Positions 6,402 to 12,154 of a stretch of DNA of 12,154 bases are shown in pieces. The stretch lies in contig NZ_MTSB01000039.1 in NCBI RefSeq assembly GCF_002093745.1, positions 1-12,154 of the forward strand, written 5' to 3'. Both the position numbers and the translations under genes were made by a program. Source of the DNA: Pseudomonas graminis (GTDB lineage: Bacteria > Pseudomonadota > Gammaproteobacteria > Pseudomonadales > Pseudomonadaceae). The stretch's first letter is position 1. Every line of letters begins with the position of its first letter. The notes beneath the pieces were generated by a model that was not told the origin of the DNA, did not search any database, and saw nothing but the letters and a program-made list of their open reading frames with translations.

Positions 6402-7223
6402 ATGTCGCGTCGTATCTCCCCCGTCATACCCGGCTTCGGGCTGACGCTGGGTTACACCTTGGTGTACCTCAGTCTGATTGTGTTAATACCGCTGGCCGCT
6501 ATGTTCGTGCATGCCGCACAGCTCACCTGGGATCAGTTCTGGACCATCATCACTGCGCCTCGCGTGATCGCGGCCCTCAAGCTGAGTTTCGGTACGGCGT
6601 TCTATGCGGCCCTGATCAATGGTGTGATCGGCACGCTGCTGGCCTGGGTGCTGGTGCGTTACACCTTCCCCGGCCGCAAGATCATCGACGCGATGATCGA
6701 TCTGCCGTTCGCCCTGCCGACCGCGGTGGCCGGTATCGCCCTGACAGCGCTGTACGCGCCCAATGGCTGGGTCGGGCAGTTCGCCGCGGACCTGGGCTTC
6801 AAGATCGCCTACACGCCTCTGGGCATCACCCTCGCGCTGACGTTCGTCACCTTGCCGTTCGTGGTCCGCACCGTGCAGCCCGTGCTGGCGGATATCCCCC
6901 GTGAAGTCGAAGAAGCCGCTGCCTGCCTCGGCGCGCGTCCGTGGCAGGTGTTCCGCCACATTCTCGTGCCGGCGTTGCTGCCTGCCTGGCTGACCGGTTT
7001 TGCTCTGGCGTTTGCCCGGGGCGTGGGCGAGTACGGTTCGGTGATCTTCATCGCCGGCAACATGCCGATGAAGACCGAGATCCTGCCGCTGCTGATCATG
7101 GTCAAGCTCGACCAGTACGATTACACCGGCGCGACGGCGATCGGCGTGATGATGCTGGTGGTTTCCTTCATTCTGCTGCTGCTGATCAATCTGCTGCAGC
7201 GGCGCATTGAAACCCCATCCTGA
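6402..7223 (+). CDS. cysT: Sulfate/thiosulfate ABC transporter permease CysT
   Basis: A 273-residue inner-membrane protein forming half of the translocation channel with CysW. It has about six membrane segments (near 15-38, 60-85, 103-120, 138-160, 195-217 and 244-265). The cytoplasmic EAA loop, [18 protein letters not shown] (170-187) followed by [12 protein letters not shown], docks onto the ATPase CysA. Other family traits are [16 protein letters not shown] (100-115) and [12 protein letters not shown] (209-220). The ATG at 6402 is supported by AAGGA at 6392-6396; a GTG at 6378 in frame would add eight residues and lies against the stem-loop, so I reject it. The stop codon overlaps the cysW ribosome binding site, which points to coupled translation. 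Confidence 0.96.
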   Translation: MSRRISPVIPGFGLTLGYTLVYLSLIVLIPLAAMFVHAAQLTWDQFWTIITAPRVIAALKLSFGTAFYAALINGVIGTLLAWVLVRYTFPGRKIIDAMIDLPFALPTAVAGIALTALYAPNGWVGQFAADLGFKIAYTPLGITLALTFVTLPFVVRTVQPVLADIPREVEEAAACLGARPWQVFRHILVPALLPAWLTGFALAFARGVGEYGSVIFIAGNMPMKTEILPLLIMVKLDQYDYTGATAIGVMMLVVSFILLLLINLLQRRIETPS

Positions 7224-7236
7224 GGAGGCGCTGAAC

Positions 7237-8109
7237 ATGTCTTATTCATCTGTTTCAGCCGCCGCCTCTGCCAATGCGGCCCGTCGTGGCAGCAAGGTGT
7301 CGCGGCGTATTCTGATCGGCCTGTGCTGGCTGGTGTTCGTTCTGTTTCTGGGCTTGCCGCTGTTCATCGTGGTGTCCCAAGGGCTGAAAAACGGTCTGGG
7401 CGCGTTCTTCACTGCGATCCTCGAACCGGATGCCTTGTCGGCGCTCAAGCTGACGGTGATTGCGGTGCTGATCTCGGTGCCGCTCAACCTGGTGTTCGGC
7501 GTCAGTGCGGCGTGGTGCGTGAGTAAATACTCGTTCCGCGGCAAGAGCATTCTGGTCACGCTGATCGACCTGCCGTTTTCGGTGTCGCCGGTCATTGCCG
7601 GTCTGGTCTATGTGCTGATGTTCGGTGCGCAGGGCCTGTTCGGACCTTGGTTGCAGGACCACGACATCCAGATCGTCTTCGCCCTGCCAGGCATCGTGCT
7701 GGCGACCATTTTCGTGACCGTGCCGTTCGTGGCGCGTGAACTGATCCCGCTGATGCAGGAGCAGGGCACGCAGGAAGAAGAAGCCGCACGGCTGCTCGGT
7801 GCCAATGGCTGGCAGATGTTCTGGCACGTCACGGTGCCGAACATCAAATGGGGCCTGATCTACGGCGTGGTGCTGTGTACGGCGCGGGCGATGGGTGAGT
7901 TTGGCGCGGTGTCGGTGGTGTCCGGGCACATTCGCGGCGTCACCAACACCCTGCCGCTGCACGTCGAAATTCTCTACAACGAGTACAACCACGTTGCAGC
8001 CTTTGCCGTGGCGAGCCTGTTGCTGATCCTGGCGCTGTTCATCCTGCTGCTCAAGCAGTGGAGCGAATCCCGCATTAACCGTCTGCGCCATAACGCGGCG
8101 GAGGAATAA
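7237..8109 (+). CDS. cysW: Sulfate/thiosulfate ABC transporter permease CysW
   Basis: The 290-residue partner of CysT. After a polar cytosolic N-terminus (1-24) come about six membrane segments (near 25-47, 70-95, 108-130, 147-168, 205-228 and 252-272). The EAA loop is [19 protein letters not shown] (180-198) followed by [27 protein letters not shown] (111-125) and the [15 protein letters not shown] stretch (220-234) are typical of CysW. AGGAGG at 7223-7228, overlapping the cysT stop, sits eight bases before the ATG at 7237. An in-frame TTG at 7207 would overlap cysT and is not needed. Two bases separate its stop from cysA. Confidence 0.96.
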   Translation: MSYSSVSAAASANAARRGSKVSRRILIGLCWLVFVLFLGLPLFIVVSQGLKNGLGAFFTAILEPDALSALKLTVIAVLISVPLNLVFGVSAAWCVSKYSFRGKSILVTLIDLPFSVSPVIAGLVYVLMFGAQGLFGPWLQDHDIQIVFALPGIVLATIFVTVPFVARELIPLMQEQGTQEEEAARLLGANGWQMFWHVTVPNIKWGLIYGVVLCTARAMGEFGAVSVVSGHIRGVTNTLPLHVEILYNEYNHVAAFAVASLLLILALFILLLKQWSESRINRLRHNAAEE

Positions 8110-8111
8110 TC

Positions 8112-9092
8112 ATGTCGATCGAAGTCCGTAATGTCAGCAAGAATTTCAACGCCTTCAAGGCCCTGAACAACATCAGTCTGGACATCCAGAGTGGCGAACT
8201 GGTCGCCTTGCTGGGGCCGTCAGGCTGCGGCAAGACCACCTTGCTGCGCATCATTGCCGGTCTGGAAACCCCGGATGACGGCAGCATCGTGTTTCACGGC
8301 GAAGATGTGTCCGGCCATGACGTGCGTGATCGCAACGTCGGGTTCGTGTTCCAGCACTACGCGCTGTTCCGCCACATGACGGTGTTCGACAACGTCGCCT
8401 TCGGCCTGCGCATGAAGCCCAAGCGCGAGCGCCCGAACGAAACGCGCATCGCCGAAAAAGTCCATGAGCTGCTGAACATGGTGCAGCTTGACTGGCTGGC
8501 CGACCGTTACCCGGAGCAGTTGTCGGGCGGTCAGCGTCAGCGTATCGCCCTGGCCCGTGCGTTGGCGGTCGAACCGAAAGTGCTGCTGCTGGACGAACCG
8601 TTCGGCGCGCTGGACGCCAAGGTCCGCAAGGAACTGCGCCGCTGGCTGGCGCGCTTGCACGAAGACATCAACCTGACGTCGGTCTTCGTGACCCACGATC
8701 AGGAAGAGGCGATGGAAGTGGCCGACCGCATCGTGGTCATGAACAAAGGGGTAATCGAACAGATCGGCTCGCCGGGCGAGGTGTACGAGAACCCCTCCAA
8801 TGATTTCGTCTACCACTTCTTGGGTGACTCCAACCGCCTGAGTCTGGGTGAAGAAGGGCATGTGCTGTTCCGGCCGCACGAAGTATCACTGTCGCGCCAG
8901 GAAATCGAAGACCACCACGCCGCCGAAGTCCGCGACATCCGCCCGCTGGGTGCGACTACACGGGTGACATTGAAGGTGGAAGGGCAGAACGAACTGATCG
9001 AAGCCGAAGTGGTGAAAGACCACGACAGCCTGGTCGGCCTGGCCAAGGGTGAGACGCTTTTCTTCAAGCCGAAGGTCTGGCAGAAGCTTTAA
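8112..9092 (+). CDS. cysA: Sulfate/thiosulfate importer ATP-binding protein CysA
   Basis: The 326-residue ATPase that powers import by the CysT/CysW channel. All nucleotide-binding motifs are present: Walker A GPSGCGKT (35-42), Q-loop Gln81 (FVFQHYALF), signature LSGGQ (137-141), Walker B VLLLDEP (157-163), D-loop ALD (166-168) and switch His195 in [13 protein letters not shown]-like C-terminal domain (about 236-326, with [10 protein letters not shown]) follows and is typical of the sulfate/molybdate/spermidine class, where it can serve regulation. Length is at the short end for CysA. GAGGA at 8101-8105 gives a clear start. It is the last gene of the operon; the repeat block begins 26 bases after its stop. 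Confidence 0.97.
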   Translation: MSIEVRNVSKNFNAFKALNNISLDIQSGELVALLGPSGCGKTTLLRIIAGLETPDDGSIVFHGEDVSGHDVRDRNVGFVFQHYALFRHMTVFDNVAFGLRMKPKRERPNETRIAEKVHELLNMVQLDWLADRYPEQLSGGQRQRIALARALAVEPKVLLLDEPFGALDAKVRKELRRWLARLHEDINLTSVFVTHDQEEAMEVADRIVVMNKGVIEQIGSPGEVYENPSNDFVYHFLGDSNRLSLGEEGHVLFRPHEVSLSRQEIEDHHAAEVRDIRPLGATTRVTLKVEGQNELIEAEVVKDHDSLVGLAKGETLFFKPKVWQKL

Positions 9093-9118
9093 GGGGCTGG
9101 GCTGGGCTGGGGCGAGTG

Positions 9119-9243
9119 CTCTCGTTCCTCACGCTCCCGCGTGGGAATGCCTTTCACGACGCTCTGCCTCACAAAAGAGGACGCAGAGCGTCCAGAACGG
9201 CATGCCCACGCGGAGCGTCGGCACGATGATCCTCTTTGGACAC
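9119..9243. repeat. Self-complementary repeat block, unit 1 (125 bp)
   Basis: First of three head-to-tail units starting CTCTCGTTCCTCACGCTC. It ends with one copy of a 30-base core (9208-9237, GCGTCGGC variant). Nested hairpins include CACGCTCCCGCGTG, and the arm GACGCTCTGCCTC against GGACGCAGAGCGTCC. No coding sequence is credible here: the 125-base period is not a multiple of three, and the frames open only because of the repeats. Confidence 0.85.
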
Positions 9244-9409
9244 CTCTCGTTCCTCACGCTCCAGCGTGGGAGTGCCTTTCATGACGCTTTGCGTCGCAAA
9301 AGAGGACGCGGAGCGTCCAGAACGGCATGCCCACGCGGAGCATGGGCACGATGATCCTCTTCAGGCACCACCAACGCAGAGCATGGGCACGATGATCCTC
9401 TTCGGACAC
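9244..9409. repeat. Self-complementary repeat block, unit 2 (166 bp)
   Basis: The same unit as 9119-9243 but lengthened by one 41-base tandem duplication of its tail. The 30-base core occurs at 9333-9362 and again at 9374-9403 (GCATGGGC variant in both), separated by the 11-base linker AGGCACCACCA. The arms GACGCTTTGCGTC and GGACGCGGAGCGTCC can pair across the AAAAGA loop. Confidence 0.85.
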
Positions 9410-9569
9410 CTCTCGTTCCTCACGCTCCAGCGTGGGAATGCCTTTCATGACGCTCTGCGTCACAAAAGAGGACGCGGAGCGTCCAGAACGGCATGCCCAC
9501 GCGGAGCATGGGCACGATAATCATCTTCGGACGCCACCAACGCGGAGCGTCGGCACGATGATCCTCTTC
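9410..9569. repeat. Self-complementary repeat block, unit 3 (160 bp)
   Basis: Third unit, again with a 41-base duplicated tail: cores at 9499-9528 (GCATGGGC) and 9540-9569 (GCGTCGGC), with linker GGACGCCACCA. The inner stem pairs all 13 positions of 9449-9461 with 9471-9483 (one G-U wobble). The outer arms GGGAATGCC (9434-9442) and GGCATGCCC (9490-9498) match 8 of 9. A transcript from either strand could fold into a long hairpin of about 100 bases between the convergent genes cysA and the Mpo1-like gene, so a two-way terminator role is plausible. Confidence 0.85.
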
Positions 9570-9624
9570 ACAGTGCGCGCTGCGTCCGGTTTCGGGGGTG
9601 TGGTGCCGAGAGAGTGATCCGCGA

Positions 9625-10149
9625 CTAAACCACTGCCTTGCGCACATTGCGCCCCACCGGGCCTGAGCGTTCTTCGATGGCGTGCTGCAGCGGTTTGCGC
9701 AGGCCCATCAGGAACGCCAGTTCGGCCACCACGAACAGCGGGCCGATGATCAGGCCGGTGAGGTCATCGATAAACGCCGGTTTGCGGCCTTCGTAATAAT
9801 GACCGATGAACTGGATGATCCAGCCGATCACGAACAGCCCGACGCCTGCGCTCAGCCAGACCATCGTCGCCTGTTGCGCAAGGTTCGCCCCGGCCCAGAT
9901 GCACAGCGCCAGTGATACCGCCATCACCGCACCCAGCGCACGGTCCAGCCGCAGGTAGAAAACCGTCGAGCCCAGCGCCACCAAGGCCGCAGGTGACAGC
10001 CAGAATCCACCGACGTCCCAGCCCGGACGTGACAGAAGTACCGCGACGGCCAGCACAATTAACGGAATGCCCACGAAGTGCGTCACGATATTGCGCGAAT
10101 CACGATGATAAGACGCGTATTGGCTGAGATGATCGACAAGGGTTTTCAT
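9625..10149 (-). CDS. Mpo1-like (DUF962) membrane protein
   Basis: A 174-residue membrane protein of the Mpo1/YGL010w (DUF962) family. The conserved N-terminal block HRDSRNIVTHFVGIP (15-29) and the second block QFIGHYYEGRKPAF (113-126) provide His15, His24 and His117, the kind of residues thought to bind iron in Mpo1. Four or five hydrophobic segments fill most of the rest (near 24-40, 50-66, 72-90, 96-116 and 131-149). Yeast Mpo1 is an Fe(II) dioxygenase that shortens 2-hydroxy fatty acids in the phytosphingosine pathway. The bacterial substrate is unknown, so no reaction is claimed here. The ATG at 10149 follows AGGA at a suitable distance; the 18 extra upstream codons lie in the divergent promoter region and are not supported. 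It is convergent to the cys operon and divergent from the Crp/Fnr-like gene. Confidence 0.85.
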   Translation of the reverse strand: MKTLVDHLSQYASYHRDSRNIVTHFVGIPLIVLAVAVLLSRPGWDVGGFWLSPAALVALGSTVFYLRLDRALGAVMAVSLALCIWAGANLAQQATMVWLSAGVGLFVIGWIIQFIGHYYEGRKPAFIDDLTGLIIGPLFVVAELAFLMGLRKPLQHAIEERSGPVGRNVRKAVV

Positions 10150-10190
10150 TATTATTCCTGCCTGAGACGATGATCGGCTTGAGCTGACGT

Positions 10191-10202
10191 TGTTGTACAA
10201 CA
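10191..10202. promoter_or_regulatory. Perfect 12-bp palindrome in a divergent promoter region
   Basis: TGTTGTACAACA sits in the 81-base gap between the Mpo1-like gene (minus) and the Crp/Fnr-like gene (plus), 28 bases before the latter's ATG. It is close enough to either promoter to act as an operator for a dimeric regulator, perhaps the neighbouring Crp/Fnr-like protein itself. It does not resemble the CRP (TGTGA-N6-TCACA) or Anr/Fnr (TTGAT-N4-ATCAA) consensus. No convincing -10/-35 pair is seen on either strand. Confidence 0.45.
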
Positions 10203-10230
10203 CGGCTGCCAGAAATAAAAGGAAGCAAAC

Positions 10231-10941
10231 ATGACAAATGGAGTGTCGTGGCGGTCACGATTGCTGTCCGACTACTGGTTTTCCAATTTGCCTGCCGGAT
10301 TGCAGGATAGCCTGCTGGGCGCCGCATGCCAGCGGCGCAGGACGCCCGGCAGAATGCTGTTCGAAAAAGGCGATCTGCCGTGCGGTCTGTATGTGTTGCT
10401 GGAGGGCAGCGTGCGTGTCGGCGGTGCCCACGAACAGCGGCTGCTGTCGAGCATGAAGCCGGTGTGCCCGCCTTGCTGGTTTGGCGAAGTCTCTCTGTTT
10501 GACGGGCTGCCTCGGCGTTTCGAGGTCTGCTCGCTGGAGCAGAGCATTTTTCTGCATATCCCTCAGTCGTTCCTTGTCCAGTTGCTCGACAGGCACCCGG
10601 AATACTGGCATTCATTCGCGGCCTTGCTCAGCGGGAAAATCGGCCTGCCCCTGCAACGGCCCGAAAAAATCCTCCAACTGCCACCCAGGTCTCGTGTCGC
10701 GTGGCGTCTGCTGATGCTGAGCGAGGGCTATGGCCCGTTGAGTCATGCCCGGCGTTTGATTGTGCTGGAGGATATTCAGGCGGTGCAACGCCTCGCGCTC
10801 TCGACGCCGGCCTTGATGGAGGTGCTGCAGGACCTGCAGGAGCGCAAGGTCGTGCGCCTGAACGACTGGCAACTGGAAGTGTTCGACGTAGAAAAGCTGC
10901 GCAAAATTGCAAACTTCTCCAGAGCAAAGGCGGTGTGCTGA
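10231..10941 (+). CDS. Crp/Fnr-family regulator with CPPC motif
   Basis: A 236-residue cytosolic protein with the Crp/Fnr layout. A cyclic-nucleotide-type beta-roll (about 16-115) shows LFEKGDLPCGLYVLLEGSVRV (43-63) and FGEVSLFDGLPRRFEV (84-99), the place of the phosphate-binding cassette. A long helix follows (about 115-140), then a winged-helix region (about 150-225). The recognition-helix area reads LALSTPALMEVLQDLQERKVVRL (188-210); the SRxTVxR pattern of typical Crp/Fnr proteins is missing, so DNA specificity may differ or be weak. Five of six cysteines lie in the first 100 residues, including C79-P-P-C82 just before FGE. The Fnr-type N-terminal Cys cluster is absent. The start is clear (AAGGAA at 10219-10224). 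The ligand and targets are unknown. It is divergent from the Mpo1-like gene and 114 bases upstream of the iron-binding protein gene. Confidence 0.82.
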   Translation: MTNGVSWRSRLLSDYWFSNLPAGLQDSLLGAACQRRRTPGRMLFEKGDLPCGLYVLLEGSVRVGGAHEQRLLSSMKPVCPPCWFGEVSLFDGLPRRFEVCSLEQSIFLHIPQSFLVQLLDRHPEYWHSFAALLSGKIGLPLQRPEKILQLPPRSRVAWRLLMLSEGYGPLSHARRLIVLEDIQAVQRLALSTPALMEVLQDLQERKVVRLNDWQLEVFDVEKLRKIANFSRAKAVC

Positions 10942-10995
10942 TCAGCCCGGCCTGTATGTCAGAAACATCCCGTAACGGCTCCGGCACCGCATCGA

Positions 10996-11024
10996 TTGAG
11001 ATAGCAAATGGGATTCACTAACAT
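10996..11024 (+). promoter_or_regulatory. Candidate sigma-70 promoter for the ferric-iron binding protein gene
   Basis: TTGAGA (10996-11001, 5 of 6 to consensus) and TAACAT (11019-11024, 4 of 6) are separated by exactly 17 bases. The transcript would start near 11031, leaving a leader of about 25 bases. The spacer contains GATAGCAAATGGGATTC, only a poor match to a Fur box, so iron control is not shown by sequence. CAAATG (11005-11010) and CATTTG (11032-11037) are inverted across the -10. Confidence 0.45.
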
Positions 11025-11055
11025 TTCGCCTCATTTGTGAACGCGAGATACCCCG

Positions 11056-12057
11056 ATGCAGGCAAGCAAGCGTCTTCTGGCTGCTCTGACACTGACGTTG
11101 CTGGGCGGCACCGTCCAGGCGGCCGATGAGGTGGTGGTGTATTCCTCTCGTATCGACGAACTGATCAAACCGGTTTTTGATGCCTATACCGCCAAAACCG
11201 GGGTGAAGATCAAATTCATCACTGACAAGGAAGCGCCTTTGATGCAGCGCATCAAGGCCGAGGGCGAGAATGCGACCGCCGACCTGCTGCTGACGGTCGA
11301 TGCCGGAAACCTCTGGCAGGCCGAGCAGATGGGCATCCTGCAGCCGTTCACCTCGCCTGTGATCGACGCCAACATTCCACCGCAGTATCGCTCGTCCACC
11401 CACGGCTGGACGGGCTTGAGCCTTCGCGCGCGAACCATCGCCTACTCCACAGACCGGGTGAAGCCGGCGGAGCTGACAACCTATGAAGCGCTGGCTGACA
11501 AGCACTGGGAAGGGCACCTGTGCCTGCGCACCGCGAAGAAGGTCTATAACCAGTCGCTGACCGCCACCCTGATCGAAACCCACGGCGCCGAGGCGTCCGA
11601 GAAGATCCTCAAGGGCTGGGTGAACAACCTGTCCACTGATGTGTTTTCCGATGACATTGCCGTGCTTGAGGCCATCAACGCCGGGCAGTGCGATGTCGGG
11701 ATCGTCAACTCTTACTACTATGGGCGCCTGCACAAGCAGAAGCCGGATCTGGCGGTAAAGCTGTTCTGGCCTAACCAGTCCGACCGTGGCGTACACGTCA
11801 ACCTGTCGGGCATCGGGCTGACCCGGTATGCTCCGCACCCGGAAGCCGCCAAGGCGCTGGTCGAGTGGATGACAGGGCCTGAAGCCCAGACGATTTTCTC
11901 CAGCGTCAATCAGGAATTCCCGGCCAACCCGAACGTGGCGCCCTCGGAAGAAGTGGCAAGCTGGGGTCAGTTCAAGGCCGACACCCTTCCGGTCGAAGTG
12001 GCCGGCAAGCGTCAGGCAGAAGCGATCCGCATGATGGATCGTGCGGGCTGGAATTGA
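11056..12057 (+). CDS. Periplasmic ferric-iron ABC transporter binding protein (FbpA/HitA/AfuA class)
   Basis: A 333-residue solute-binding protein for Fe(III), class FbpA/HitA/SfuA. A Sec signal peptide (1-22, cleavage after VQA) precedes the mature [18 protein letters not shown]. Family landmarks are [15 protein letters not shown] (76-90), [14 protein letters not shown] (122-135), the [28 protein letters not shown] region (198-225) and [24 protein letters not shown] (248-271). The adjacent tyrosines within NSYYYGRL (220-222) correspond to the pair that binds iron in FbpA. Length is normal. The ribosome binding site is weak, but the signal peptide fixes the ATG at 11056. Its permease and ATPase are not in the window; a REP element follows 44 bases later, so they may lie elsewhere or just beyond it. 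Iron as substrate is inferred from family. Confidence 0.92.
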   Translation: MQASKRLLAALTLTLLGGTVQAADEVVVYSSRIDELIKPVFDAYTAKTGVKIKFITDKEAPLMQRIKAEGENATADLLLTVDAGNLWQAEQMGILQPFTSPVIDANIPPQYRSSTHGWTGLSLRARTIAYSTDRVKPAELTTYEALADKHWEGHLCLRTAKKVYNQSLTATLIETHGAEASEKILKGWVNNLSTDVFSDDIAVLEAINAGQCDVGIVNSYYYGRLHKQKPDLAVKLFWPNQSDRGVHVNLSGIGLTRYAPHPEAAKALVEWMTGPEAQTIFSSVNQEFPANPNVAPSEEVASWGQFKADTLPVEVAGKRQAEAIRMMDRAGWN

Positions 12058-12101
12058 TTTAATACGCACTGCCCTATCGCTCAGCGGTATACACAAAACG
12101 C

Positions 12102-12136
12102 GTGGGAGCGAGCTTGCTCGCGAAGAGGCCAGTGCA
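12102..12136. repeat. REP element, classic Pseudomonas type
   Basis: GTGGGAGC is followed by the perfect stem GCGAGC-TT-GCTCGC (12108-12121) and a GAAGAGGCC tail. This matches the widespread Pseudomonas REP core. It is single and lies 44 bases after the iron-binding protein stop, where it may protect the mRNA 3' end or limit read-through. It differs in sequence from the TCGCGGACAAGTCCGC type at 1-82 and 267-348, so two REP classes occur in one window. Confidence 0.85.
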
Positions 12137-12154
12137 GCTTTGTAAAATGGGGTG

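Noticed and set aside
9119..9569. CRISPR-like periodic repeat
   Set aside because: Units are contiguous, long and self-complementary, with repeated rather than unique intervening sequence, and no cas gene is present.
9049..9647. Several open frames of 60-100 codons on both strands across the repeat block
   Set aside because: They consist of translated repeat units, change frame with the 125-base period, and have no ribosome binding site or family resemblance.
11000..11018. Fur box upstream of the ferric-iron binding protein gene
   Set aside because: About half of the 19 consensus positions match and the dyad is not preserved, so it is no better than chance in AT-richer promoter sequence.
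10942..12096. 384-codon minus-strand open frame opposite the ferric-iron binding protein
   Set aside because: The plus-strand gene has a signal peptide and family motifs throughout; the minus frame has none and starts within REP-proximal sequence.

Overview
The window looks like a chromosomal segment of a Pseudomonas species, most likely from the P. syringae complex. The call rests on three things: GC-rich codon use, the gene order (desaturase, c-di-GMP phosphodiesterase, oscA, sbp-cysT-cysW-cysA), which I recall as conserved across Pseudomonas including P. aeruginosa PAO1, and Pseudomonas-type extragenic palindromes of the GTGGGAGC...GCTCGCGA and TCGCGGACAAGTCCGCTCC types. Species assignment is inference. 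I see no tRNA, rRNA, CRISPR array or transposase.

Layout. 1-380 is a gene-free mosaic of extragenic repeats. A soluble PAS-GGDEF diguanylate cyclase (381-1379, minus) and a DesA-type membrane fatty-acid desaturase (1511-2695, minus) follow. Divergent from the desaturase is a membrane-anchored PAS-GGDEF-EAL protein (2850-4781, plus) whose EAL residues are all present. An AT-rich palindromic regulatory region (about 4850-4901) precedes the small sulfur-starvation gene oscA (4970-5152). Next comes the complete sulfate/thiosulfate ABC importer: sbp (5297-6307), cysT (6402-7223), cysW (7237-8109) and cysA (8112-9092), with a stem-loop between sbp and cysT and very tight spacing from cysT to cysA. 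A 450-bp block of three self-complementary repeat units (9119-9569) separates cysA from a convergent Mpo1-like (DUF962) membrane protein gene (9625-10149, minus). That gene diverges, across a perfect 12-bp palindrome, from a Crp/Fnr-fold regulator (10231-10941) with a CPPC motif and a degenerate recognition helix. The last gene is a periplasmic ferric-iron binding protein (11056-12057), followed by a REP element at 12102-12136.

How the genes work together. oscA and sbp-cysTWA form a sulfur-uptake locus: OscA is linked to sulfur starvation, Sbp captures sulfate in the periplasm, CysT and CysW form the channel and CysA hydrolyses ATP. The palindrome upstream of oscA is a reasonable candidate for CysB control. 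The cyclase and the phosphodiesterase act in opposite directions on c-di-GMP and flank a lipid desaturase. The iron-binding protein probably belongs to an importer whose permease and ATPase lie outside the window.

Nothing here is convincingly a new defence or mobile system. The parts most worth a second look are the repeat architecture at 9.1-9.6 kb and its relation to 1-380, the palindrome with flanking direct repeats before oscA, and the divergent Mpo1-like/CPPC-regulator pair with its shared palindrome.
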